The notes beneath the pieces were generated by a model, which was not told the DNA's origin, made no database searches, and saw only the letters and a list, made by a program, of their open reading frames with translations. From positions 1-64,000 of the forward strand of contig DJMJ01000004.1 in assembly GCA_002435325.1 (NCBI GenBank): DNA of 64,000 bases. The letters run 5' to 3'. The first letter of the stretch is position 1. The number at the start of each line of letters is the position of its first letter. Both the position numbers and the translations under genes were made by a program. The DNA is from Nitrospira sp. UBA6493 (GTDB lineage Bacteria > Nitrospirota > Nitrospiria > Nitrospirales > Nitrospiraceae). Shown here one piece after another: positions 34,920 through 43,746 of this stretch.

Positions 34920-36011
34920 TCAGCGCATCAACACCCGTCCTTTTTGATTCCAATAGTAAAAGATCGAAAGATTGGGGTACACCGCTTCAATGGCGTTTTG
35001 ACCGGCCACGGTCACCAGGACTCCGAAAGCCCCCACGAAATTTGTGTCCCAGAAGCGCCATTGAATTGTCGGCTCAACCCCGACAACATGAAAGCCGCTA
35101 CGCTGTCCGGCATTGATGGCATGGCCGTCCGCCCGCCAGGTCGACCCGTGGAGCGTCACCAATTCGAGCCCGTAGCCGAACCCGGTCTTGTCGTCGAGAA
35201 TGTGTTCGAAGGACACGCGCGTATTGACCAAGTCGCCCGTATAGGTTGTGCTTCCTCCGCTGCTGCCCGGCGCCGAGTAGGTGTAGAAGACTCCGGCCTG
35301 CAACCGGAACGGCTGGAGATTTTTCCGGACCATCACGCCTTCCGTAAATGCGACTTCCCCGAACCGCGTTGTCGGGAAGCGGCCGATCGGGGCGAATCCG
35401 CCCGGGGGCTTACTCGTGCCGGCCCATTTGCCTGTCGGCAGGACGATGTGCTGGAAGAATGTCAGTGATGGCGTGGCCGAATCGGGGTCTTGAATGACCG
35501 GCCGGTACTTAATCGCGATCGAGGAGTCTCCCAATCCGGTGTCGGTGTCTGATTTTCCGTTCTCGCGCGACCAGAAAGATTGGACCGATGTGGTCGCGCC
35601 GAGCTGAATATGATCAGTGAGGCCGTAGGCGAATTCCAGCGACGGCTCCTGTACGCTGTAGAGATGCACCGGCCCACTCTTTCGGTCTGCAAAGGAGACG
35701 AATTGATTTCCGAACGAGTGCTCGCCGATCTGTGAAAAAATAAAGGGGCGGAGGAGATATTGTCCTTCCGGCTGCAGGTCGACCGCCGTGTGGAGGATCG
35801 GTCCATGCGAAAAGGGATTCCAGCTCTGGCGATATTTCTGGATCTCTTCGTCGGTCGGCACCCAATCCAGGGCGTAAGCGCCGGTGGAGACGGAGAGCCA
35901 GAAGGCCATCAACGGCAGGATGCAGCGCCATCGAATCGCGAACCGAGCATGAGCCAGTAGAGGCAATGAGAGTGGGCGGGGCCAGTTTCGTTGAAGGAGG
36001 ATCGTCATCAT
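34920..36011 (-). CDS. Outer-membrane beta-barrel protein, MetA/phenol-pathway-like
   Basis: 363 residues from ATG 36011 with AAGG about 10 bases upstream; a GTG at 36023 and an ATG at 36008 are alternatives. The signal peptide is longer than usual (hydrophobic stretch about 32-46, ending near AYA). The mature part has alternating aromatic strands (LEFAYGLTDHIQLGATTSVQ, FYTYSAPGSSGGSTTYTG), like transporters of the MetA/phenol type. It is the first gene of the efflux operon, 134 bases before the PII-like gene. Confidence 0.75.
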   Translation of the reverse strand: MMTILLQRNWPRPLSLPLLAHARFAIRWRCILPLMAFWLSVSTGAYALDWVPTDEEIQKYRQSWNPFSHGPILHTAVDLQPEGQYLLRPFIFSQIGEHSFGNQFVSFADRKSGPVHLYSVQEPSLEFAYGLTDHIQLGATTSVQSFWSRENGKSDTDTGLGDSSIAIKYRPVIQDPDSATPSLTFFQHIVLPTGKWAGTSKPPGGFAPIGRFPTTRFGEVAFTEGVMVRKNLQPFRLQAGVFYTYSAPGSSGGSTTYTGDLVNTRVSFEHILDDKTGFGYGLELVTLHGSTWRADGHAINAGQRSGFHVVGVEPTIQWRFWDTNFVGAFGVLVTVAGQNAIEAVYPNLSIFYYWNQKGRVLMR

Positions 36012-36066
36012 GTCTGGGGTCACCTTATCAGGGTAAAGTTACGGCGGTGTAAACTTGGCAAACTTT

Positions 36067-36753
36067 TCATTTGTGCGACAGAACTCCTGCCGGAGTATGA
36101 TTCCGATCCAGCCCAAAGCGGCAGAGATCGCCGGTGCATTGAATGAGTTCGGCAAAGGTGCCGGGTTTTACGACATAGCCATTGGCTCCGCCGGCATAAC
36201 AGCGAGCGACATCCTGCTGGTCATCCGATGTGCTGAAGATGACAACAGGGATGGCGGCAAACCGCGCGTCAGCCCGGAGCCGTTTCAAAAAATCGCAGCC
36301 GTTCTCGCCGCGAAGGTGAAGGTCCAAAAGAATGAGAGAAGGGAGAGAGGGAGGGTAGCCTGATGGGTCTCCCTTGCTCGCTGATGCCGCACGATTGGAA
36401 TGTGCTCCCTCAATGCGCGCAGTGGAAGAACAATTCAGGCCACCCTCCTGGAGGGAGATGGAGGGCTGAGCGACGGGTGGCGTGGTCTCTGTGCTCTCGG
36501 AACGCTCAGAGTGGACGTCATCTGTGGGGTCCTGTGCTCGCGGAACGCGCGGTTGAAGACTCCCCTCGTTCGACGCGCGCACTTGGACCCCTGCGGTCGC
36601 CATCCATTGACTCATGAGGAAATGGAATGCCGCCTCGGCGTCCTGCTCGGTAAAGAGGGCGACATCGAGGCCGGTCTGTTTCAGTGCCAGGCGAAAGAGT
36701 TCACATTCGCCGGGGCTGTCGTCGATCAAGAGCATGGAGGAATGAGTCGGCAT
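36067..36753 (-). CDS. Single-domain response regulator with a large internal insertion
   Basis: 228 residues from ATG 36753 (MPTHSSMLLIDDSPGECELF). Receiver elements are all present: Asp11/Asp12, phospho-acceptor Asp144 (LILLDLHL), a Thr/Ser position in FSTSDDQQ and Lys196 (VVKPG). A receiver usually has about 120 residues. Here about 85 residues (roughly 51-135), rich in Ser, Pro, Arg and Glu, are inserted between helix 2 and strand 3, before the phospho-Asp. The DNA of the insert (36349-36603) has repeat-like character. There is no output domain, so it should act as a CheY-like partner. The fold may still work if the insert loops out. Confidence 0.78.
   Translation of the reverse strand: MPTHSSMLLIDDSPGECELFRLALKQTGLDVALFTEQDAEAAFHFLMSQWMATAGVQVRASNEGSLQPRVPRAQDPTDDVHSERSESTETTPPVAQPSISLQEGGLNCSSTARIEGAHSNRAASASKGDPSGYPPSLPSLILLDLHLRGENGCDFLKRLRADARFAAIPVVIFSTSDDQQDVARCYAGGANGYVVKPGTFAELIQCTGDLCRFGLDRNHTPAGVLSHK
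36349..36603. repeat. Repeat-like in-frame insertion within the receiver gene
   Basis: This stretch contains two near copies of a 30-base unit (TGTGCTCTCGGAACGCTCAG and TGTGCTCGCGGAACGCGCGG starts, about 43 bases apart) and a GCGCGC-rich segment, all without stop codons in the coding frame. It codes the extra residues of the receiver protein. It looks like a dispersed repeat element that was inserted in frame; other copies would have to be found elsewhere in the genome to prove this. Confidence 0.45.
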
Positions 36754-37097
36754 CGGTGAAATGTATGAGCAGGGACTGTGCCTGGGGATTGTGGAGAATT
36801 TGAAATGCTTAAATGCTGTTGTATAAAAACATGTTACGCTGTACATATCATGCGAACGATGAACAGCTTGATGCGGGTAGCGAGCTGAGAGTTGGGGAGA
36901 AATTCCAGAGAGTGATAGAGAAACTCCAGAGGAGCGGGCCAATCCTCAAGTGTCTCGACGCGCTGCTGCATACATTGGGATTCTGCCCTCCGTGACGGTC
37001 GTACGTCAACCGTGAAGCCGAGGGTATTAGAGGAATCAACTCTCACGCCTTCCGAAGCGGGGCCTCTCAAATCCGCCATTATAATTCGGCGTCAGCG
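36754..37097. other. Intergenic region without recognised features
   Basis: 344 bases between the receiver gene start and the stop of the YD-repeat protein gene. The base composition is more AT-rich near 36800-36850. Small ORFs here are shadows. No terminator, tRNA or promoter of convincing quality was found. Confidence 0.4.
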
Positions 37098-37916
37098 CTA
37101 TTCGTAATAGTCGATCAGCCGCTCTTGCTGCATCTGGCTTGGCGCTGATTCGGTAGCTGATGGGGTGCTCGGTTCCTGCCTCGTGAGTTCTTTGATCCAG
37201 TTGCCTATGCCGTCGTATTTATAGGTGGTGATCCATCGGCTCGTTCCACCGTGCTGCGTTGTCTCCGTCGTGGTCCGGATACGTTTCCCTGCATCATCGT
37301 ACTCGTGCGAGACTTTCCCTGTGACGGCCCCGCCGGGGCTGTAACTGGTCACGGTGATCAATCTGCCCAAGCTGTCATAGCTACGCCCTGCCTCAGCGAG
37401 TAATTGCCCTTCTCTGTATTGCGCTGAATAGAGGAGGCGTCCGAGGACATCGAACAGATTTCTGCTCGTTATGGCTCTATCCGCAAAAATCGTTTCGGAA
37501 AGCGTTCCGTGCCGGTCGTAGAGTAAAAATTCCACATGGTGAAATTCGCCGTCTTGCGAGGCGGCGGCTACGGCTGTTTCCCGGGCGGCCGGATCGTGGG
37601 CGTAGGCGAACAGTTTGCGATAGATGAGGGTGCCGTCGGCCTCATACCCGATCTCTTCCTTCAGGTCTCCACGCTCGTTGTAGGCAAAGACATACCGCAT
37701 TGAGCTGTGTTCATCCCGCTGATAGATGATCGCCTCGGTGAGATGGCCTGCGCGGTCATAGGCGTCAGAGAAGGAAGCATCCGGTCTCATGGTGACGACG
37801 GATCGAACGGGACCGATCAGCTCATTCTGCTCTCTGGCGGTCTTGCCGGAGGCGGTAGCGTCCGAAGCGGAGAGTAGGGTAATCAGAATACCTATGGCGG
37901 CAAGTCGTAGCAGCAT
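37098..37916 (-). CDS. Exported YD-repeat (RHS-like) protein
   Basis: 272 residues with a signal peptide (residues 1-22). The mature part consists of short Tyr-Asp repeats (AYDRAGHLTEAIIY, AYNERGDLKEEIGY, LYDRHGTLSETIF, SYDSLGRLITVTSY, EYDDAGKRIRTTT, KYDGIGNWIKEL), the pattern of RHS/YD proteins. At this length it is far smaller than RHS toxins, and it has no toxin C-terminus. It is likely a periplasmic beta-sheet protein. It starts from the divergent region shared with the PilZ gene at 38155. Confidence 0.82.
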   Translation of the reverse strand: MLLRLAAIGILITLLSASDATASGKTAREQNELIGPVRSVVTMRPDASFSDAYDRAGHLTEAIIYQRDEHSSMRYVFAYNERGDLKEEIGYEADGTLIYRKLFAYAHDPAARETAVAAASQDGEFHHVEFLLYDRHGTLSETIFADRAITSRNLFDVLGRLLYSAQYREGQLLAEAGRSYDSLGRLITVTSYSPGGAVTGKVSHEYDDAGKRIRTTTETTQHGGTSRWITTYKYDGIGNWIKELTRQEPSTPSATESAPSQMQQERLIDYYE

Positions 37917-38154
37917 CTCTTCCCTCTGAGTGAGGGTGCTATTCTAGCAGGCGGTTGAAAACGTCTGCCAGGGACGTTCTCCTCGCGTGTGTGTCATGAC
38001 GCGAGTATGAATCGTTGGGCCGATATGGATCACGTGTCAATACTCGTTCTTTTCGCCAACCATCGAGTTCCCTGCCGGGCCCCCTCCCAATGTAGGATAT
38101 CGTTCATCCTCTCTATCCGGGTACAATCCGGCGTCCAGAGATCATGGAGGTGTG

Positions 38155-38568
38155 ATGGTGCCTTCTCACTATGCTCGGACCTACCCTCGTTTTTCACTCC
38201 ATTTTCCCGTGATCTTCGGCGGGACGTCGTTTGTCGGTGAAGGGGTGCTAACCAACCTCTCGCTGATGGGATGCTCAGTCATGTGCGATCGGGAGCTGCT
38301 CTGCGGGAGCGATATCCGTGTCAGTGTGTTGCTTCCCAGTCAACCGTCGGCATTGCCGATCGAGCTTGGCAGGGTCAAATGGGTGCAAGGCCATCAGTTC
38401 GGGGTGGAGTTTCATCGCCTGCCGTTCGAGGCCCGGCAACGTCTCAATAGTACGTTGCGGCTTGAGCTGATTCGTACGCTAAAGACCAGGACGGATGAAA
38501 GAAAGGGCCTGGACCTGTTCTCTGAAAATCTGAGTTCTGCCACTGCTGCCAGTCCTCCCCGTTCCTAA
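38155..38568 (+). CDS. PilZ-domain protein
   Basis: 137 residues from ATG 38155, with GGAGG close upstream (38146-38150). The c-di-GMP pattern is complete: RTYPR (RxxxR) near the N-terminus, then NLSLMG (NxSxxG). It has no other domain, so it is a free c-di-GMP effector acting on an unknown partner. It diverges from the YD-repeat protein gene. Confidence 0.85.
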   Translation: MVPSHYARTYPRFSLHFPVIFGGTSFVGEGVLTNLSLMGCSVMCDRELLCGSDIRVSVLLPSQPSALPIELGRVKWVQGHQFGVEFHRLPFEARQRLNSTLRLELIRTLKTRTDERKGLDLFSENLSSATAASPPRS

Positions 38569-38983
38569 CGCTGGACTCCCTAGAAAATAGATAGCGAGCT
38601 GTATTCAGTTGGGCGACGGGTGCGTCTTTCAGTTGCTACGGGTGCTTTCTTGTGGTCACCATCTCACGACGGGTTGGATATTGACGAGTCATTGATCCTT
38701 CTCCTGATCGGTGAAAATGGCCGACTTTCCTTGTAGCTGTTTGGATTTGACTGCAGTCTTATAGATCTCTTGTAAATCATATAGTTACTGCGTTGCTCAG
38801 AGTATTGAATGACCTCTATTCCCTACACCTGAATCCTTCTCTGATGGATAGAGGTTATGGATCGCATGGCTAAATACAGCCAATAATGAATGGATTGGCT
38901 TTTTCGAGCATGCGGTACAACGTTTGCTTTCGTCCATGGCATGGCAGGGCGGTATCTCATTCGATGAATGTGGAGGCCTGATC
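38569..38983. other. AT-rich intergenic region
   Basis: 415 bases without a supportable ORF; clearly more AT-rich than the neighbours. It probably holds the promoter for the second PilZ-like gene, but no single -35/-10 pair stands out. TTGACT near 38746 lacks a good -10 partner. Confidence 0.4.
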
Positions 38984-39433
38984 ATGGAACTGCGCTCGAT
39001 TGAAGACATGTTCTCCCAATATGCATCGGTGGCACTGCAGGAGCAGACCGGAGGAGAGGTGGAGGGTGATCAGCCGGTTGCCGTGATCTCTGCTGAGGCT
39101 GGTCCTTTGTGGCGTCGCGCGGAAGCGCGTACGGCCTCCCGTCAGCTGTGCTCGTATGAAGTGCTCGATGGCGCTGAAGGAGAGTCGTTCGCCATTGAGC
39201 AAGGTGAAGGGTACACGCTCAACCGGAGCGCGGATGGGATCCTGCTATTCATGGGGCGCCCCATGCGGGAAAAACAGTTGATAGAAATCCATACGTCCCG
39301 CTCGAGGTGGGGGCGGGCCGCGAACGTCTATGAAGTGCGATGGCACAAGCCGGTTCAGTTGGAGTCTGGAGAGACGTTGTACTTGCTGGGGGGCCGGCGG
39401 GTCTTTGGCCCCTGCGACTATCTGTCGTTCTAA
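38984..39433 (+). CDS. PilZ-like protein
   Basis: 149 residues from ATG 38984, which has GGAGG 7 bases upstream; earlier in-frame starts exist, but none with a ribosome-binding site. PilZ-type motifs RTASR and NRSADG are present, followed by a compact beta-barrel pattern (LIEIHTSR, NVYEVRWHKPV, LGGRRVFGPCDYLSF). The first 45 residues are helical and may be a partner-binding segment. Probably a c-di-GMP-binding protein. Confidence 0.62.
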   Translation: MELRSIEDMFSQYASVALQEQTGGEVEGDQPVAVISAEAGPLWRRAEARTASRQLCSYEVLDGAEGESFAIEQGEGYTLNRSADGILLFMGRPMREKQLIEIHTSRSRWGRAANVYEVRWHKPVQLESGETLYLLGGRRVFGPCDYLSF

Positions 39434-39464
39434 TCGGTGTGATCGTGCGCGATCGGGATCCGCG

Positions 39465-39779
39465 TTATTCGACTCGATATCCCTTTGCGGCCAGGCAGGT
39501 ATCCCGCATCGCGTTGATGGTCGAGAGCCCGTGCAGCGCGCGGGCATGGTCGGTAGGACTTTGTGATCCTGGGCCAAAGGGATAGGGCGACCGTTGGTTG
39601 TAGAACGAATCCTGATTGGCCATTCTGGCTTTGTATTCACACTCCATATAATCCCGCTCCACCTCGGCTTGGCTGTAGCCGGCCGGATGACGGCTTTGTG
39701 TGTAGGGGCCTGGCGCACAGCCGCCGACTCCCCCTATCAGTATCCCGATTAACACGCCGATACTCTTGTAAGCGCTCAT
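39465..39779 (-). CDS. Small lipoprotein
   Basis: 104 residues from ATG 39779. The lipoprotein signal ends GGVGGC (Cys21). The mature part contains Cys, Tyr and Met residues in YMECEYKARMANQ and DTCLAAKGY, a layout common in small lipoproteins of unknown function. The open frame upstream is not used. It lies 32 bases after the hpnE stop on the same strand. Confidence 0.7.
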   Translation of the reverse strand: MSAYKSIGVLIGILIGGVGGCAPGPYTQSRHPAGYSQAEVERDYMECEYKARMANQDSFYNQRSPYPFGPGSQSPTDHARALHGLSTINAMRDTCLAAKGYRVE

Positions 39780-39811
39780 TGGTGTACTCCTACCATCGGT
39801 ATCGCCATCGG

Positions 39812-41116
39812 TCAACCGGCTGAGCCGGTGATAATCTCGACGCAACGGTAGGCGCTGACGATAGCGCTTTCGATGTTGTCCGGCCAGCCGGTGTCGGTCC
39901 ATCCTCCGGCGACCAGCAGATTCTGAATAGGGCTGAGCTGAATCGGCCGCAATAACGCGGTGCCTGGTGTCAGAGAGAGTGTGGCCTGCTCTCTTCGCTC
40001 GATTCCGTTGGGCTGCATGGCGCTGGAGGCGATTGCCGGAAGGATGGTGCGCAGATCTTTTCTGGCGAGTCCAAACAGGTCCTGGTCTGTCTGCGGGGGG
40101 GGGGAATCGTCAACGGACAGTGTCAATTTGTATGCGGATTGTTCCGCTTCAGCCTGGGCGATGCCGAGCCGATCGAACGAAGTTCCTGATAGCAGCAGCA
40201 GCCGGGGGCTTCGCTCTTGCTTCGGCCCACGCATCTCCACCGTGAGTTCGTGGCGGTTTCGAAGTTCGCCGAGCTGTGAAAAGTAGGCATAGCGGGTGAG
40301 GAGCCGATCGGGGAGGAGCGCAAGAATCTGTCGGTGAGGGAGCGCGGAGAGATACCACGAGGCCTGCAGAGTGGTGCCGTCGCACAGCCGCACATGAGCG
40401 ATGGCGTCGCGGTCGAAGTGAAGATGGGGCAGGTCTTGCTGCGGGAGGACCGTGACGCCGAGGTGTGCTAGGGTGGCAGTAAGCGGGGCGATGAGCCGCT
40501 CGTGGATTGAGCCCTCGACTAGAGTGAGCTGTGCGGCGCGCGAATCCCTGAGGAACGGTTGCGCGACGGCGTGCGCGAACGTGGGGGCGGAGAGCGCGAC
40601 CAGCCGATTGCCGGTGAGGAATCGCACGAGCGGATCCCATACGGTTTCGCACGCGGCTGGACTTTGGCCCATCGCGGTCAGCCAGGCGGCGGCGGTGCCT
40701 TGCTCCAGCGATGTCGGGATAGAGGCGTCCTGTTCCCAGACCCGTTCCAGATAGGAGAGCAATTGCCAGCGATCCTGCCAGGACAAGCCTCGAAACCGGA
40801 CGAGGCCGGCGATCCAATGGAGTGAGCCCGGCAACGAGGTGGAGCGGTACGAGACGATGCGTCCGTCGGGGAGCCGGAATTCGAGCGGAATAATGTGATC
40901 ATGGCGTTCCGATTCTTTGGGCTGAAGGGAGCGCAAGAGTGTCCAAGTGAGATGATGGCAGCCGAGCAGATGAAAGGGGGAGCGCTCGTGCGAGGCCCAG
41001 TGCGGATGTTCGAGGAGAGTGACATGGCAGCCTTGTCGAGCCAGGTCGGCGGCGGCGACCAAGCCCGGCAGGGTGCTGCCGAGAATGATCGCAGACTTTG
41101 AGCGTGGTGTGATCAC
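39812..41116 (-). CDS. hpnE: Squalene-associated FAD-dependent desaturase HpnE
   Basis: 434 residues. The FAD-binding start ILGSTLPGLVAAADLA and the C-terminal block GGWTDTGWPDNIESAIVSA match HpnE, which with HpnC and HpnD makes squalene for hopanoids. The dinucleotide-binding motif has GSTLPG where the usual form is GxGxxG, a small deviation. The start overlaps the hpnD stop by 4 bases (41113-41116). No hpnC is adjacent. Confidence 0.88.
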   Translation of the reverse strand: MITPRSKSAIILGSTLPGLVAAADLARQGCHVTLLEHPHWASHERSPFHLLGCHHLTWTLLRSLQPKESERHDHIIPLEFRLPDGRIVSYRSTSLPGSLHWIAGLVRFRGLSWQDRWQLLSYLERVWEQDASIPTSLEQGTAAAWLTAMGQSPAACETVWDPLVRFLTGNRLVALSAPTFAHAVAQPFLRDSRAAQLTLVEGSIHERLIAPLTATLAHLGVTVLPQQDLPHLHFDRDAIAHVRLCDGTTLQASWYLSALPHRQILALLPDRLLTRYAYFSQLGELRNRHELTVEMRGPKQERSPRLLLLSGTSFDRLGIAQAEAEQSAYKLTLSVDDSPPPQTDQDLFGLARKDLRTILPAIASSAMQPNGIERREQATLSLTPGTALLRPIQLSPIQNLLVAGGWTDTGWPDNIESAIVSAYRCVEIITGSAG

Positions 41117-41976
41117 GAGAATCGAGAACGTATCCAGATGCCTGCGGCGATAACCAGCCGGTGGCCGGTCGAAAGACGGATCCGGGGCCCAAACACCTGA
41201 AAGTCGCTGGCTTCGAGCTTTTTAAGAATCCGCGCATACACGCCGCGCATGATTTCGGCTACGGTGAGTGCGCGCCGCTCCTGCTTGGAGAGCGCGCTAT
41301 AGGCGGCGCGGGCTTTCTCATAGTACTGGTGCGCGCGTCCCGCTTCGAATTCCATCAGCCGCGTGAATTCCGGCGAGTAGGTCCGGCGCCGCAGCGCCTT
41401 TTCCGAATGCTGGCAGGCTTTCAGATCTTCCAGCGGCAGGTAGATGCGATTTTGCGCGGCATCGGCTCCGACGTCGCGCAAAATATTGGTCAATTGAAAG
41501 GCCATGCCGAGCGCGACCGCATAGTCCTGGGCGCGGGCTGAGGTGGCGCCGAAAATGTGGAGGCAAATCAAGCCGACGATGGAGGCGACGCGATAGCAGT
41601 ACAGTGACAATTCGTCGAATGTGAGATAGCGGTTGTTCTGCAGGTCCATTTCCACCCCCTTGATCAACTCCTCGAAGTAGACCTTGGGGATGCCCAGCGT
41701 TTTGACATGGTAGGCCAGGCTGATCGTAATCGGCCAGGTCGGTTTGCCGTGATAGGCGGCGTCCAGTTCGGCGCGCCAGCGCGTGAGTTCTTCCTGCGGC
41801 TGGCTTCCCGGCGGAGGTTCGTCGACTGCGCTATCAACGGCCTTGCAGAAGGCATAGACCGTGTACATCGCCTGGCGCCGGGCTTTGGGCAGAAAGAGGA
41901 AGGAATAGTAGAAGTTGCTGCCGCTTTTTTTCGTCAGCGCGGTGCAATAGGCTTGGGCTTCATCGACGGTCATCAT
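41113..41976 (-). CDS. hpnD: Presqualene diphosphate synthase HpnD (phytoene/squalene synthase family)
   Basis: 287 residues from ATG 41976 (a second ATG follows immediately). The frame is open 31 codons further into the HAD gene, but the family starts near here. The two Asp-rich motifs are DSAVD (48-52) and LRDVGAD, the Mg-diphosphate sites. The enzyme condenses two farnesyl diphosphates to presqualene diphosphate. It is flanked by a HAD phosphatase (upstream) and hpnE (4-base overlap). Confidence 0.9.
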   Translation of the reverse strand: MMTVDEAQAYCTALTKKSGSNFYYSFLFLPKARRQAMYTVYAFCKAVDSAVDEPPPGSQPQEELTRWRAELDAAYHGKPTWPITISLAYHVKTLGIPKVYFEELIKGVEMDLQNNRYLTFDELSLYCYRVASIVGLICLHIFGATSARAQDYAVALGMAFQLTNILRDVGADAAQNRIYLPLEDLKACQHSEKALRRRTYSPEFTRLMEFEAGRAHQYYEKARAAYSALSKQERRALTVAEIMRGVYARILKKLEASDFQVFGPRIRLSTGHRLVIAAGIWIRSRFS

Positions 41977-41989
41977 AGGCTCTCGGTCC

Positions 41990-42685
41990 TTACGTCGCCG
42001 GCCAGAGGCGGGTTTCGAGCTCGGCAAGCTGGGTCTCGGCGAGGCTGTGGGCGATGGCATGGGCTTCATGCAGGTCCTGGGCGGTATGGGTGTTGGCGAC
42101 GGCGAGCACTTTCATGCCGGCCGATTTAGCCGCACGGATTCCTGGGAGCGAATCTTCGATCACCAGGCAGGAACCGGCTTGCAACGCGAGAGCGGGACGC
42201 TGTTGTGACAGGCCCGCCAGGGCATAATGAAAGGGCTGCGGATCGGGTTTGCCGCGGCTGACATCCTCGGCGCTAGTAATGTGGAGGAAGGCGTTCCGGA
42301 TGCCGGCTTGTTCAAGGATCAATTCAATCTCCTGGCGCAACGCGCCGGAGGCGATGGCCAGCGGATAGCGGGCCGCGGCGGCGCGCACAAACTCGCGCAC
42401 GCCCGGGAAAATCACTAAATGATCTTTGATCGAGTCAAGATAGGCGGCGGCCTTTTTCTGCATTAAGTCGCGGACGATCTCCGGCGTGATCGGACGTCCA
42501 TTGGCTTGAAGTGCCGCGAGAAAACAGCCGCGGTCGTCGAACCCCAGATAATTGGTGTAGTAATCCGGCTCGGTGAGGGTGATGCCGATGTCCTCCAGTG
42601 TGCGGCGGAGCCCGGCATAATGGAGCGGCTCGGTATCGGCAATCACCCCGTCAAAGTCGAAAATAATGGCGCGCAAGGTGTGCAT
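41990..42685 (-). CDS. HAD-superfamily hydrolase (beta-phosphoglucomutase-like)
   Basis: 231 residues. The HAD catalytic motif DFDGVIADTEP (Asp10, Asp12) opens the protein; motif II (IASGAL) and motif III/IV (ITSAEDVSRGKPDP, VIEDSLPG) follow. Small HAD phosphatases of this type act on sugar phosphates; the substrate is unknown. It is the first gene of the run with hpnD and hpnE, so prenyl or sugar phosphate salvage is conceivable, but this is only positional inference. Confidence 0.88.
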   Translation of the reverse strand: MHTLRAIIFDFDGVIADTEPLHYAGLRRTLEDIGITLTEPDYYTNYLGFDDRGCFLAALQANGRPITPEIVRDLMQKKAAAYLDSIKDHLVIFPGVREFVRAAAARYPLAIASGALRQEIELILEQAGIRNAFLHITSAEDVSRGKPDPQPFHYALAGLSQQRPALALQAGSCLVIEDSLPGIRAAKSAGMKVLAVANTHTAQDLHEAHAIAHSLAETQLAELETRLWPAT

Positions 42686-42735
42686 AGCTGGTCTCGATAG
42701 TGGATGTTCAGAGTGTATGAGATTAACGGGGGCGC

Positions 42736-42741
42736 ATTATA
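42736..42741 (-). promoter_or_regulatory. Possible -10 element for the HAD-hpnD-hpnE transcript
   Basis: A perfect TATAAT on the minus strand, 51 bases before the HAD start. A TTGTGT about 15 bases upstream would be a weak -35, lying within the neighbouring hairpin. Plausible, not certain. Confidence 0.35.
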
Positions 42742-42746
42742 GCACA

Positions 42747-42780
42747 GCGGGCGGCGACACAACGATGTATCGCCGCCCGC
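42747..42780 (-). terminator. Strong GC hairpin after the SH3-like protein gene
   Basis: GCGGGCGGCGA (42747-42757) pairs perfectly with TCGCCGCCCGC (42770-42780), loop 12 bases. It lies 29 bases downstream of the minus-strand gene stop at 42809. There is no U-run; the following bases are TGTGCTATAATG. It probably separates that gene from the HAD-hpnD-hpnE transcript. Confidence 0.55.
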
Positions 42781-42808
42781 AGACGTGAAGCTATGACTCG
42801 TGTTGAGG

Positions 42809-43600
42809 CTAAGGTTTAAGGCGCAGCCGTTTTTCAGCCACCCATCCCTTTGCGCCATCGTCGCTACGGACGGAGTAGACCCAGCCGGTTGGCTGGAGAT
42901 CCCCGTCGAGAATTGTGAGAGACATTCCCGGGCGAACCGTGAGCCCTGGTTTTGAGCCTGCAGGATCTTGCGAGAGGGTGAAGGCGTCACCGGCCGCAGA
43001 CGGATCGAGCACCACCGTCACCCGCTGGCCTTCGCCGAACATCGGCGCGGGTACGGCCACGGCAGGCGGGGTTGCGGCAACGGGACCTCTGGATGCTCCT
43101 GAAGGTGCAGGCGGTGCACTTGGAACTGCTGGCGCTGCGGCGGTTGGTGCCGGTGGGGTCATTGTTGGAGGCATGGTTGTTGGCGCTGTAGCTTGAGAAG
43201 ACGCGGCGCCGGGCACCGGGATGGCGGTACCGGGTGCGGCTGGAGCCGGTTGCCCTCCTGGAGTGCCTGGGGCAGGCATGGTTGCAGCCGGTTTCGCGGC
43301 GTGGGGTGTTTGTGGCTCCTGAACGGCGGTCTCCCCAAGCAACTGGTTGACCCAGTCCAGGACCATTTCCGGTTCCATGGCGACATAGGCCCCACCGCCC
43401 ACAAGCGCGAGGAGCACGATCCAGAGCAGAGGGCGTCCCCCGGACTTTTTGGGGGACTTCATTGGGGCAGATAAGCGTGTTTCAGTCGTCTGCTCCAATT
43501 CTTCTTCCGTGAATTCCAAATCCGGTTCCGGTTGAATAGCAAAGAAGAGGTTGGAAAGCGAACTACCCGTGTGCGACGGGACGGCAGCGACAGCGAACAT
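42809..43600 (-). CDS. Membrane protein with Pro/Ala-rich linker and SH3-like domain
   Basis: 263 residues from ATG 43600, preceded by GGGAGGT. The N-terminal 50 residues are cytoplasmic and acidic (DLEFTEEELEQ). One membrane helix spans about 58-75. A Pro/Ala/Thr linker (about 100-180) crosses the periplasm. The C-terminus (about 185-262) reads like a bacterial SH3 domain (LTVRPGMSLTILDGDLQPTGWVYSVRSDDGAKGWVAEKRL, split across strands). Such proteins often bind cell wall. No partner is visible. Confidence 0.7.
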   Translation of the reverse strand: MFAVAAVPSHTGSSLSNLFFAIQPEPDLEFTEEELEQTTETRLSAPMKSPKKSGGRPLLWIVLLALVGGGAYVAMEPEMVLDWVNQLLGETAVQEPQTPHAAKPAATMPAPGTPGGQPAPAAPGTAIPVPGAASSQATAPTTMPPTMTPPAPTAAAPAVPSAPPAPSGASRGPVAATPPAVAVPAPMFGEGQRVTVVLDPSAAGDAFTLSQDPAGSKPGLTVRPGMSLTILDGDLQPTGWVYSVRSDDGAKGWVAEKRLRLKP

Positions 43601-43746
43601 CAGGCACCTCCCTATGGCGAGCATCGAACTTTCAGCAAACTCTGTGAAACTACTTATCACCAAGGGGTTGGAGAGTCAATTTTGTGTGCAATTTCTGCAA
43701 GGCCCCATTCCGGAGTGTGGAGGTCATGCGGTCTCTCTATCGCCTG

